Source: JAHEYG01 sp044229775
GTDB lineage: Bacteria > Bacteroidota > Bacteroidia > B-17B0 > Aurantibacillaceae
Reading direction: 5' to 3'
NCBI GenBank assembly: GCA_044229775.1
Contig: JBGASH010000024.1
Coordinates: 1-23,584 of the forward strand
DNA: 23,584 bases
This document shows, in pieces, positions 7,162-14,235 of the stretch. The position numbers and the translations under genes were made by a program. The notes below the pieces were generated by a model. The model was not told the origin of the DNA. It did no database searches and saw nothing but the letters and a program-made list of their open reading frames with translations. The first letter of the stretch is position 1; each line of letters begins with the position of its first letter.

Positions 7162-7321
7162 CTACTGGCCATTGGGCGAAATCGGTCATCGTTCGGGCAA
7201 TTCAAGGTGCGCAGACGCGCAAATTTAATTTTCATTTGCCCTCACTAAAAAACATTTGTATCTTTAAATAAACATTTGAGGTTATAGACAGTTGATGCTT
7301 CGAAAGCCCAACGGCCAGTAG
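7162..7321. repeat. Short inverted repeat (16-bp arms) in gene-free DNA
   Basis: CTACTGGCCATTGGGC at 7162-7177 recurs as its reverse complement GCCCAACGGCCAGTAG at 7306-7321, with 15 of 16 bases matching and 128 bp between. The spacer holds no convincing gene. It contains a promoter-like TTTG-N20-TATCTTTA pointing right (7235-7270). This could be a MITE-like or other dispersed element. The 7092-7504 stretch has no gene that I would support; it holds this repeat, copy A of the 32-bp direct repeat, and the higBA promoter. Confidence 0.45.
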
Positions 7322-7331
7322 CCGCCAAACG

Positions 7332-7363
7332 TTCTTCCTTATACCTGAAATTGCCGGTATATC
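7332..7363 (+). repeat. 32-bp imperfect direct repeat, copy A
   Basis: This matches 8144-8175 in 28 of 32 positions (shared blocks TTCTTCCTTATACC, AAATTGC, GTATATC). Each copy has an internal inverted repeat: TATACC to GGTATA here, TATAC to GTATA in copy B. The two copies bracket the higBA operon at a distance of 812 bp. Confidence 0.6.
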
Positions 7364-7455
7364 TGTACGCTCTCCTGAAATTTGGCCATTTAAAAGTTGA
7401 TCAAATATATCAGTGAGCCCCCTCGAGTTCATTGGACGAAATCTTATAAAATTTA

Positions 7456-7501
7456 ACTTGCAAACTTAATATAAAATGCTTACCTTTGACGTTAGTAACG
7501 T
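7456..7501 (+). promoter_or_regulatory. higBA promoter with palindromic operator
   Basis: The -7 box TACCTTTG (7481-7488) is a perfect TAnnTTTG match. ACTTG at 7456-7460 serves as -33 box, with a 20-nt spacer. Overlapping the expected transcription start is a perfect palindrome ACGTTA-G-TAACGT (7489-7501), 3 nt before the higB ATG. This is the position expected for a site bound by the HigA antitoxin in autoregulation, which is inferred from how the family works. Confidence 0.6.
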
Positions 7502-7504
7502 ATT

Positions 7505-7786
7505 ATGATAGTATCCTTCGGTAACAAGACCTCTCAAAAAATTTGGGACGGTGAGTGGGTTAAAAGCTTTTCAACCGAAATACAAGAAATAACGAGACGA
7601 AAGTTAAGAATGATCAATAACTCAGTAGACATAAAAGATCTAATGATCCCGCCTTCTAACAGACTCGAAAAACTAAAAGGCAGACTCAAAGACCTCTACT
7701 CTATTCGTGTTAATGACCAGTGGCGAATAATTTTCCGTTGGGAAAACGGAAACGCTTATAATGTTGAATTAACAGATTATCATTGA
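7505..7786 (+). CDS. higB: HigB-type toxin (RelE superfamily)
   Basis: At 93 residues this is a typical HigB/RelE ribosome-associated mRNA endonuclease. The diagnostic stretch is RLEKLKGRLKDLYSIRVNDQ followed by WRIIFRWENGNAYNVELTDY. It cleaves mRNA on the ribosome until bound by the antitoxin. The toxin gene comes first and the antitoxin second, the order characteristic of higBA. Start ATG 7505 is fixed by the promoter and operator just upstream. The antitoxin starts 2 nt after this stop. No damage is visible, unlike several island genes to the left. Confidence 0.93.
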   Translation: MIVSFGNKTSQKIWDGEWVKSFSTEIQEITRRKLRMINNSVDIKDLMIPPSNRLEKLKGRLKDLYSIRVNDQWRIIFRWENGNAYNVELTDYH

Positions 7787-7788
7787 TC

Positions 7789-8088
7789 ATGAAAAGACTA
7801 AAAAACATTCATCCAGGTGAAATTCTTTTAGAAGAGTTTCTTGTTCCACTTGAAGTAAGCGCTTACAGACTTTCAAAAGAGATCTCCATTCCCCAGACTC
7901 GTATTTCCGAAATCATCAAAGGCAGAAGACGCATCACAGCAGACACCGCATTGAGACTTTCCAAATTTTTTGGTAACTCTGCTAAGTTTTGGCTCGGGCT
8001 TCAAGACGACTTTGACATTGAAGATGAAAAAAGACACAAACAAAAAGACCTAAACTCAATAAAGCAATACGTTCGCCACGCCGCCTGA
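7789..8088 (+). CDS. higA: HigA-type antitoxin (XRE/HTH)
   Basis: This 99-residue protein begins KRLKNIHPGEILLEEFLVPL, the standard HigA opening, followed by the helix-turn-helix LSKEISIPQTRISEIIKGRR and FFGNSAKFWLGLQDDFDI. It neutralises HigB and is expected to repress the operon through the palindrome at 7489-7501. I chose ATG 7789 instead of the in-frame TTG at 7783 because the TTG lies within the higB stop region and the family starts near M-K-R. The gene is intact. Confidence 0.93.
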   Translation: MKRLKNIHPGEILLEEFLVPLEVSAYRLSKEISIPQTRISEIIKGRRRITADTALRLSKFFGNSAKFWLGLQDDFDIEDEKRHKQKDLNSIKQYVRHAA

Positions 8089-8143
8089 CAGCGGTAGTGA
8101 CCACAATTTTCCTTTACGCACAATACTACTTTTATTTGTGAAC

Positions 8144-8175
8144 TTCTTCCTTATACCGTAAATTGCAAGTATATC
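8144..8175 (+). repeat. 32-bp imperfect direct repeat, copy B (rluF leader)
   Basis: This is the partner of 7332-7363, with 28 of 32 bases identical. It ends 1 nt before the rluF ATG, so it is probably the ancestral leader of rluF and copy A is the duplicate. Confidence 0.6.
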
Positions 8176-8176
8176 G

Positions 8177-8911
8177 ATGAACGAATCTACCCGTATAAAT
8201 AAATTCCTGAGTGAAGCCGGTTACTGCTCGCGCCGTGAAGCGGATAAACTGATAGAAAAAGGACGCGTTACCATTAATGGTAAAGTTCCCGAAATGGGCA
8301 CCAAAGTAACCCCCAGCGATGAAGTAAGAGTTGATGGTAAATTAATTTCGGAACCCAAACACAACGCTATTTACATTGCCTTTAACAAACCGGTTGGCAT
8401 TGTATGCACCACCGATACCAAAGTTGAAAAGAACAACATTATTGACTATATCAATTACCCTAAACGCATTTTTCCTATTGGCCGTTTAGATAAACCCAGC
8501 GAGGGACTTATTTTTTTAACCAGCGATGGTGATATAGTAAATAAAATTTTGCGGGCACGCAACAACCACGAAAAAGAATATGTTGTTACCGTAAACAAAC
8601 CGGTTACGCCCGAGTTCGTACAAAAAATGAGTAATGGTATTCCACTCGCCGAGCTAAACACTACCACCAATAAATGTTTTGTACAGCGCCTCAGTAAATT
8701 TGAATTCAAAATTATTTTAACGCAGGGCTTAAACCGTCAAATTCGCCGCATGTGCGAATATTTAAATTACGAAGTAGAAAAACTAAAACGTGTTCGTATC
8801 ATGAACATTAAACTGGATGTGCCCGTTGGCGAGTGGCGCTACTTAACAGATAGGGAACTCGAAGATATTAACGCGATGGTGGCTTCTTCTTCGAAAACAT
8901 TTGAAGGGTAA
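8177..8911 (+). CDS. rluF: 23S rRNA pseudouridine synthase RluF-like
   Basis: At 244 residues the protein has an N-terminal S4 RNA-binding domain (about 5-60, RINKFLSEAGYCSRREADKL) and a RsuA/RluB/E/F-type catalytic domain. The catalytic Asp is D105 in GRLDKPSEGLIFLTSDGD. The stretch KILRARNNHEKEYVVTVNKP and the later GLNRQIRRMCEYLNYEVEKL point to RluF, which makes pseudouridine 2604 in E. coli 23S rRNA. A related RluB/RluE-like role cannot be excluded. The ATG at 8177 follows the repeat copy directly, so the leader must be short. The gene is intact and lies between higBA and the convergent menG. Confidence 0.88.
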   Translation: MNESTRINKFLSEAGYCSRREADKLIEKGRVTINGKVPEMGTKVTPSDEVRVDGKLISEPKHNAIYIAFNKPVGIVCTTDTKVEKNNIIDYINYPKRIFPIGRLDKPSEGLIFLTSDGDIVNKILRARNNHEKEYVVTVNKPVTPEFVQKMSNGIPLAELNTTTNKCFVQRLSKFEFKIILTQGLNRQIRRMCEYLNYEVEKLKRVRIMNIKLDVPVGEWRYLTDRELEDINAMVASSSKTFEG

Positions 8912-9020
8912 ACCTCTCTTGCTTTCGCGCAGCCGCTTCTTCGAAATAAAACCTGTTATTCCTACTTCGACTTCACTCAGTACAGGCTCAGGGGACAATT
9001 CCGCTTCAAAAGGAGTTTAT
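8912..9020. repeat. Intergenic stretch with a common Bacteroidota dispersed phrase
   Basis: The 109 bp between two convergent genes include TTCGACTTCACTCAGTACAG, of the type TTCGACTNCGCTCAG that recurs in many Bacteroidota intergenic regions. No gene and no clear terminator hairpin is visible. Confidence 0.25.
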
Positions 9021-9743
9021 CTACTTGCTAGCTTCGTAAATGGCGGCCACCCCAAAAGTAAGAGGTTCAAATTTTGAATCTTTAAAGCCGCATTTGTTCA
9101 AGATATCTACCAATCGTTCGTTATCGGGAAAAGCTTTTACGCTTTCGGGTAAATAAGCATAAGCGCGATCATCTTTTGAAAATAGTTTACCGATGAACGG
9201 CGTGATATAAGAAAAATAAAAAGTATACAGTTGTTTCATTGGGAATTTGCGCGGATACGAAAACTCCAGTATCACTATTTTTCCGCCGGGTTTTAAGATA
9301 CGGTGCAAATTGACCAGTCCTTTTTCAAGGTTCTCAAAATTGCGCACACCAAAGCCTACGGTAATGGCGTCGAAACTGTTATCGGGAAAAGTAACGGTCT
9401 CGGCATCTCCCATTTCAAGCTCTATTAATTTATCTAAATGCTGTTTTTTTAATTTTTCTCTCCCAAATTGCATCATGCCTTCCGAGATATCAATGCCTGT
9501 TATCTTATTGGGATGTAATTTTGCGCTCTCAATGGCGAAATCGCCGGTGCCGGTGGCTACGTCTAAAATTTGTTTTGGTTGGATGGTTTTTAATCGCTTA
9601 ACGCATTTTCTCCTCCACCCTTTGTGAATACCCATGGATAGCAAACCATTCAAAAAATCATAGCGGAAGGCGATGTTATCGAACATCTTTGCCACTTGCT
9701 CTTTTTTGGTATCGGTGCTGTTATAAGGGGTTACTTTTGACAT
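9021..9743 (-). CDS. menG: Demethylmenaquinone methyltransferase (MenG/UbiE)
   Basis: This 240-residue class I SAM methyltransferase methylates demethylmenaquinone, the last step of menaquinone synthesis. Family marks are MFDNIAFRYDFLNGLLSMGI (about 20-39), the SAM-binding loop ILDVATGTGDFAIE (59-72), the acidic IDISEGMM after it, and AETVTFPDNSFDAITVGFGV followed by RNFENLEKGLVNLHRILKPG. Bacteroidota normally use menaquinone, so menG is a better name than ubiE. It is transcribed toward rluF and ends 109 bp from it. The start ATG 9743 has a dispersed inverted repeat 20-100 bp upstream. Confidence 0.95.
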   Translation of the reverse strand: MSKVTPYNSTDTKKEQVAKMFDNIAFRYDFLNGLLSMGIHKGWRRKCVKRLKTIQPKQILDVATGTGDFAIESAKLHPNKITGIDISEGMMQFGREKLKKQHLDKLIELEMGDAETVTFPDNSFDAITVGFGVRNFENLEKGLVNLHRILKPGGKIVILEFSYPRKFPMKQLYTFYFSYITPFIGKLFSKDDRAYAYLPESVKAFPDNERLVDILNKCGFKDSKFEPLTFGVAAIYEASK

Positions 9744-9760
9744 TGGAAGATTTCTTGTTT

Positions 9761-9846
9761 TGCCACAAAGGCGCTAAGACGCTAAGGTATACTTGTAATC
9801 TCTCTTATAAAACTAATTGGCTTTGCGCCTTTGCGTCTTAGTGGCA
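9761..9846. repeat. Dispersed inverted repeat of the CCACAAAGGCGCTAAGACGC type
   Basis: Left arm TGCCACAAAGGCGCTAAGAC (9761-9780, continuing GCTAAG) and right arm GCGCCTTTGCGTCTTAGTGG (9825-9844) are imperfect reverse complements built from AAGGCGC and AAGACGC units. Such elements occur as dispersed repeats in many Bacteroidota genomes. It may form a hairpin between rfaE1 and menG. Confidence 0.55.
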
Positions 9847-9861
9847 TTTTTCGGGCGCATT

Positions 9862-10878
9862 TTATCTTACAAAATCCAGATCTAAGGCCTCCTTTAACAG
9901 CGTTTCTTTATCGATAGGAACAACACCTACATCCTGACAAACAATACCACCCGCTAAATTAGCCAATGCGGCAGTAAAAACCGGATTACACTCTAACGCC
10001 CTGCACAATGCGGCAACGCTTATAACCGTATCGCCGGCGCCGCTTACGTCGGCAATATTACGCACATGGGCTTCCAAATGTTCTTTTACACTTCTCGAAT
10101 TGGTAATAATTCCTTTATCGGCCAAAGTTGTAACGATGGTCTCAATTTTTTGCTTTACCCTATAACTGCTAATGGCTCGCTGCAATTCGTTGATGTTATC
10201 GGCCTCAATATCCAATTTCAATCCTTCTTTCAGTTCTTTTAAATTTGGCTTAAATAAAGTAACACCTTTATAGGCGTTAAAATTCTTCTTTTTGGGATCA
10301 ACACAGGTTGGAATACCTTTACTTTTTGCCAACTCCACTACTTTACTTATAATTTTGGGTGTAATGAGTCCTTTATTATAATCTTCAAAAATGATCACAT
10401 CAATTTTATCGTGATTGATGATATAGGAAATTAGTGTGAGCAAATTTTGTGTTTCATCGGGTGTTACATCTTCCTCGGTCTCTTCATCCACCCTTACCAC
10501 CTGGTAATTATTTCCGATCACGCGCGTTTTAACGGTAGTGATCCTATCGCGCGATTTTAAAATTCCTTTTTGCGATAATTTTTGCTGACGCAGTAACTCT
10601 AAAAACGCCAGTCCTTCGTAATCAACCCCTATAACCGAACATAAGATGGGATTTGCGCCTAATGCCTGAACGTTAAGCGCCACGTTGGCTGCGCCGCCTA
10701 AACGGCGCTCTTTTTTTGTTACCGCCACAATTGAAACCGGCGCTTCGGGGGAAATGCGACTTACTTTTCCCCACATGTAACTATCCACCATTACGTCGCC
10801 AATAATGAGTACGTTCAAATTATTGAATGATCTGAAAATTTCGCGCAGATGTTCTTTGCGTATGGAATACTTTTTCAT
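9862..10878 (-). CDS. rfaE1: D-glycero-beta-D-manno-heptose-7-phosphate kinase (HldE kinase domain / RfaE1)
   Basis: At 338 residues this is a PfkB-fold sugar kinase that phosphorylates heptose 7-phosphate at C1 on the way to ADP-heptose for lipopolysaccharide. The substrate signature is GDVMVDSYMWGKVSRISPEA (27-46) followed by GGAANVALNVQALGA. The ATP/catalytic loop is DVSGAGDT, with the catalytic base D283. The adenylyltransferase half found in E. coli HldE is absent; Bacteroidota commonly encode it separately, and no such gene is in this window. Only 2 nt separate this start from the stop of the aminotransferase upstream, so the two are probably co-transcribed. The nearby heptosyltransferase-like GT9 supports the heptose role. 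Confidence 0.9.
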   Translation of the reverse strand: MKKYSIRKEHLREIFRSFNNLNVLIIGDVMVDSYMWGKVSRISPEAPVSIVAVTKKERRLGGAANVALNVQALGANPILCSVIGVDYEGLAFLELLRQQKLSQKGILKSRDRITTVKTRVIGNNYQVVRVDEETEEDVTPDETQNLLTLISYIINHDKIDVIIFEDYNKGLITPKIISKVVELAKSKGIPTCVDPKKKNFNAYKGVTLFKPNLKELKEGLKLDIEADNINELQRAISSYRVKQKIETIVTTLADKGIITNSRSVKEHLEAHVRNIADVSGAGDTVISVAALCRALECNPVFTAALANLAGGIVCQDVGVVPIDKETLLKEALDLDFVR

Positions 10879-10880
10879 TC

Positions 10881-12077
10881 TTATTTTAAATTTGCAAGCG
10901 CATCTTTCATGCGGGTTAATGCTTTTCGTAAATTCTCTTCGGAGGTAGCGTATGAAAAACGGATGTAATTATCATCGCCAAACGCGGCACCCGGCACCAG
11001 GGCCACATGCGATTCGTTCAACAAATACATGGCTATATCGGTGCCGTTACAAATGGTTTTTCCGTTATAGGTCACCCCAAAATAATAACTTACTTCCGGA
11101 AAAAAATAAAAAGCGCCATCGGGTAAATTGGTTTTGAATCCCGGGATCTCTTTTATCATTTCATAAACCAGATCGCGGCGTTTTAAGAAGGCGTCGCGCA
11201 TAGGTTTGATGTAGGTGGTATAATCCAACTCCATAGCCGTGTGCATGGCCTTTTGTGTAATACTGGAAGTAGCGGATGTGAATTGCCCCTGCATTTTATC
11301 GCAAGCCTGCGCCAACCATTTTGGAGCCGCTAAAATTCCACCGCGCCAACCGGTCATAGCAAACGCTTTTGATACACCATTAATGGTGGCGGTGCGTTCT
11401 TTCATTCCAGGAAACTGCGCCATGCTTTGATGACCGCCGGCATAATTAATATGTTCGTAGATCTCATCACTGATCACATAAAGTTCGTTGTGTTTAAGGA
11501 TCACATCAGCAATTGCTTTCAATTCTTCCTTCGTATAAACTGAACCTGTTGGATTGCACGGCGTACTAAAAATAATGGCGCGCGTTTTTGGCGTAATGTA
11601 TTTTTCTAATTGCTCAGGTGTAAACTTAAAATTGTTTTCGATGGTAGTTGGAATGATAACCGATTTGGCACCGGCCAATTTCAACAACTCAAGGTAGCTT
11701 ACCCAATACGGTGAAGGCACCAGTACTTCATCGCCTTCATCTACCAAACATAAAATAGCATTAGCGATACTTTGTTTAGCGCCCGTTGAAACTACAATTT
11801 CATCGGCCGTATAATCTAAATTGTTATCGCGTTTAAATTTTTTACAAACCGCTTCGCGTAATTCCTGATATCCCGATACGTGAGTGTAGTAACTAAAATT
11901 ATCGTCGATCGCTTTTTTAGCGGCATCTTTAATGATCTGCGGTGTGGCAAAATCGGGCTCACCCAAACTTAAACTAACCAGATCTACACCCTGTGCTTTT
12001 AGTTCACGGCTTTTCCGCGCCATCGCTATGGTTTGCGATTCGGAGAGTGCGGTTACCCGTTTTGAAAGATGTGTCAT
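10881..12077 (-). CDS. PLP-dependent aminotransferase, class I (aspartate-type)
   Basis: At 398 residues this has the fold-type I aminotransferase pattern: LSLGEPDFATPQ (about 36-47), FSTPCNPTGSVYTKEE (about 170-185), VISDEIYEHINY (about 201-212), and the PLP lysine K237 in NGVSKAFAMTGWRGG. It matches bacterial aspartate/prephenate aminotransferases of the AspB type. The amino donor cannot be settled by motifs alone, and the gene symbol is left empty for that reason. The start ATG 12077 leaves a 62-bp divergent gap to the glycosyltransferase gene. It runs into rfaE1 with a 2-nt gap. Confidence 0.92.
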   Translation of the reverse strand: MTHLSKRVTALSESQTIAMARKSRELKAQGVDLVSLSLGEPDFATPQIIKDAAKKAIDDNFSYYTHVSGYQELREAVCKKFKRDNNLDYTADEIVVSTGAKQSIANAILCLVDEGDEVLVPSPYWVSYLELLKLAGAKSVIIPTTIENNFKFTPEQLEKYITPKTRAIIFSTPCNPTGSVYTKEELKAIADVILKHNELYVISDEIYEHINYAGGHQSMAQFPGMKERTATINGVSKAFAMTGWRGGILAAPKWLAQACDKMQGQFTSATSSITQKAMHTAMELDYTTYIKPMRDAFLKRRDLVYEMIKEIPGFKTNLPDGAFYFFPEVSYYFGVTYNGKTICNGTDIAMYLLNESHVALVPGAAFGDDNYIRFSYATSEENLRKALTRMKDALANLK

Positions 12078-12139
12078 AATACAATATTAGAAACTATTTA
12101 CTGTTTGTTGAGGCTTAAAAATACTATTTTAGCAGTGAT

Positions 12140-13186
12140 TTGACAAAAAATATAATAATACTTACACCGGGATTCGCGGACCATGAAAATGATAGTGCCT
12201 GCATACCGTTTTTTCAGATGTTTGTGCGCGAATTAACCGGTTTTTCGGAGCTAAATATTGAAATTATAAGCTTTCAGTACCCTTTTGAGGCCAAAAAATA
12301 CACTTGGAACGGTATTACGGTTCATGCCCTTGGCGGGAGAAATAAAAAAGGCTTAGCTAAAATTAAGACCTGGACCAACGCCAATCGTACCTTAAAAACC
12401 CTTAACCAACAAAAAAAAACCGACATTATTTTAAGCATCTGGGCCACCGAATGCGCCCTGATAGGAAGTCGTTTTGCCAAAAAACACAACATCAAACATA
12501 TTTGCTGGATCATTGGTCAGGATAGCAAAGTCGAAAATAAGTACATAAAATACATCAAGAACACCACCTTTGTTTGTAAAACCCCTTTCATTAAAAGTTT
12601 TTTTGAGAAAAACCACGGTTTCAGTCCCTCCCACATTATTTCGAGCGGACTAAATTTAAACGTTTTACCAAAAGTGAGTGTCAAAAATAAAACCATTGAT
12701 CTGATAGGTGTTGGTTCGCTTATTACCTTAAAACGCTATGATTGGATGATTGATCTGGTGAGCGACCTCAAACAAAAAGGTTTTGAATTGAACTGCATCT
12801 TAATTGGCGAAGGACCTGAAAGAATAAATTTAGAGAACAGGATCGGTGAAAAAGGAATAGCTTCAAATTTGAAATTATTAGGAAATAAAACGCATGCCGA
12901 AGTTTTAGACTACATGATGCAGAGCAAGATCTTGATACATCCCTCCTCCTTTGAAGGTTTATCTACAGTTACCCTCGAAGCATTGTATGCCGGCTGCCAT
13001 GTTATTTCGTATTGCAGGCCCTTTGAAGAAGAGAATAAGCAGATGCATTACATCGCTAATTATTATGAACTGCTTCAGAAAACGCAAGGATTAATTTCTC
13101 AAAAAGATCTTCGGCACGAATCGCAACTGAATTATACAACTAAAAGAAGTGCTGAAGCGTTTGTGAAATTGTTTATGATTAAGTAG
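12140..13186 (+). CDS. Family 4 glycosyltransferase (GT-B)
   Basis: This 348-residue protein begins with a beta strand, NIIILTPGFADHE, typical of GT4 enzymes. The C-terminal half has the nucleotide-sugar site: GSLITLKRYDWMIDLV, CILIGEGPE, LKLLGNKTHAEVLDYM, and the E-x7-E motif in SSFEGLSTVTLEALYAG. It transfers a sugar from an activated donor to a growing cell-surface glycan; donor and acceptor are unknown. The start is TTG at 12140: the next in-frame ATG is 26 codons in and would remove the first strand. It runs alone between divergent aminotransferase and convergent GT9 genes. No signal peptide is visible, consistent with a cytosolic or peripheral protein. Confidence 0.85.
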   Translation: MTKNIIILTPGFADHENDSACIPFFQMFVRELTGFSELNIEIISFQYPFEAKKYTWNGITVHALGGRNKKGLAKIKTWTNANRTLKTLNQQKKTDIILSIWATECALIGSRFAKKHNIKHICWIIGQDSKVENKYIKYIKNTTFVCKTPFIKSFFEKNHGFSPSHIISSGLNLNVLPKVSVKNKTIDLIGVGSLITLKRYDWMIDLVSDLKQKGFELNCILIGEGPERINLENRIGEKGIASNLKLLGNKTHAEVLDYMMQSKILIHPSSFEGLSTVTLEALYAGCHVISYCRPFEEENKQMHYIANYYELLQKTQGLISQKDLRHESQLNYTTKRSAEAFVKLFMIK

Positions 13187-13205
13187 CGCTTTTTTCATTG
13201 TCAAA

Positions 13206-14234
13206 TTAACGAATTGTCAAATTGACCAATTTCTCCGCCTCTCTCAAAACATCTTCGGGTTTTATGCGCGTTAGGCATTTTATTTCTGAAAATCGGCACT
13301 TCTCGAGCATACAATCGCCGCAGGGCAGATCGGATGAATTAAAAAAATAAGTATGTGGTAATTTTGGGTTGGTCCAATCGTTACGGGTAGATCCTAAAAT
13401 ACCAATGGAGGGCGTTCCAACGCACCAGGCCATGTGTAGCAATCCCGAATCTTCCGACACCATTAATTTAACCATTCGCAAAATTGCCATTGCTTCAACC
13501 GGTGTGGTTTGGCCAACAAGATCAATTACATGATCCCCCAATTTATTTTTAAAATATTGCGCCTTGTTTTTTATTTTTTCAATTCCCAATACCAAAACTT
13601 TTATGTTCTTGTTTTTTTCGAAACAAAGTTCACAAAAACTTACATAGTTGTCTAAATTCCAATTACGGGTTTCAAATGCGCCAGCCGGATTGATCACAAT
13701 GTATTCGGTATTACTGTTTAATCCTAATCGTTCAAACAACGCTTTTTCGTTCAGGTTTTTAAAAGCTGTTAAGGGTGTAAATTCCACTTGTGCCAATCCA
13801 ACGGCGTTAATGGTATTTTTATAACGGTCACCACCAAAATTACCGGAGGTGCGGTCGAATACCGAAAAATATTTTATTCCCAATAAAAAACGTATGACCC
13901 GGGACAAATTATGGTTTTGAAGATCGAGGAGCACGTGGTAACCCTTAAATAAAAGTTTGGGATACATTAAAAGAAAATAAAACAGCTGCCATTTGGTATT
14001 TCTGCCGCCTTTAATACTATACACTGTATTAAAAATTGAAAGATGCTTAGGAATACTTTCTGTTTCTTCTCTTATTAAAAGATCGAGTGTAACATCATTT
14101 GGTAATTTATTTCGCAGATCCTGAAGATAAGGCATGGCCACTACTACGTCTCCCATAGCCTGTAAGCGTATAGCCAGAATTTTTTTGATCGTTTTTCCTT
14201 TTGGAACCGGATGATATTTTATGTACTCTTTCAA
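13206..14234 (-). CDS. Family 9 glycosyltransferase (heptosyltransferase-like)
   Basis: At 342 residues this resembles WaaF/WaaC-type ADP-heptose transferases. The N-terminus is KKILAIRLQAMGDVVVAMPY. The C-terminal half has VINPAGAFETRNWNLDNYVS, LVGQTTPVEAMAILRMVKLM, VSEDSGLLHMAWCVGTPSIG and ILGSTRNDW. The C-terminus has four clustered Cys (CGDCMLEKC, then C in EIKC), as in many GT9 proteins of Bacteroidota. It probably adds heptose to the lipopolysaccharide core, consistent with rfaE1 nearby; the exact acceptor is unknown. It follows the deacetylase gene with a 1-nt gap and ends 19 nt from the convergent GT4 stop. Confidence 0.9.
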   Translation of the reverse strand: MKEYIKYHPVPKGKTIKKILAIRLQAMGDVVVAMPYLQDLRNKLPNDVTLDLLIREETESIPKHLSIFNTVYSIKGGRNTKWQLFYFLLMYPKLLFKGYHVLLDLQNHNLSRVIRFLLGIKYFSVFDRTSGNFGGDRYKNTINAVGLAQVEFTPLTAFKNLNEKALFERLGLNSNTEYIVINPAGAFETRNWNLDNYVSFCELCFEKNKNIKVLVLGIEKIKNKAQYFKNKLGDHVIDLVGQTTPVEAMAILRMVKLMVSEDSGLLHMAWCVGTPSIGILGSTRNDWTNPKLPHTYFFNSSDLPCGDCMLEKCRFSEIKCLTRIKPEDVLREAEKLVNLTIR

Positions 14235-14235
14235 T

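Noticed and set aside
7232..7432. A 66-residue - strand open frame
   Set aside because: It crosses the inverted-repeat arm and direct-repeat copy A, has no recognisable domain, and its composition looks like translated repeat DNA. I do not support it as a gene.
7332..8175. The direct repeats as XerCD dif sites
   Set aside because: The arms TATACC/GGTATA do not have the two 11-bp arm and 6-bp spacer pattern I know for dif.
9247..9627. + strand frame opposite menG
   Set aside because: It lies wholly within a strongly conserved methyltransferase gene.
9862..10878. Bifunctional HldE annotation
   Set aside because: Only the kinase domain is present; the adenylyltransferase domain is missing.
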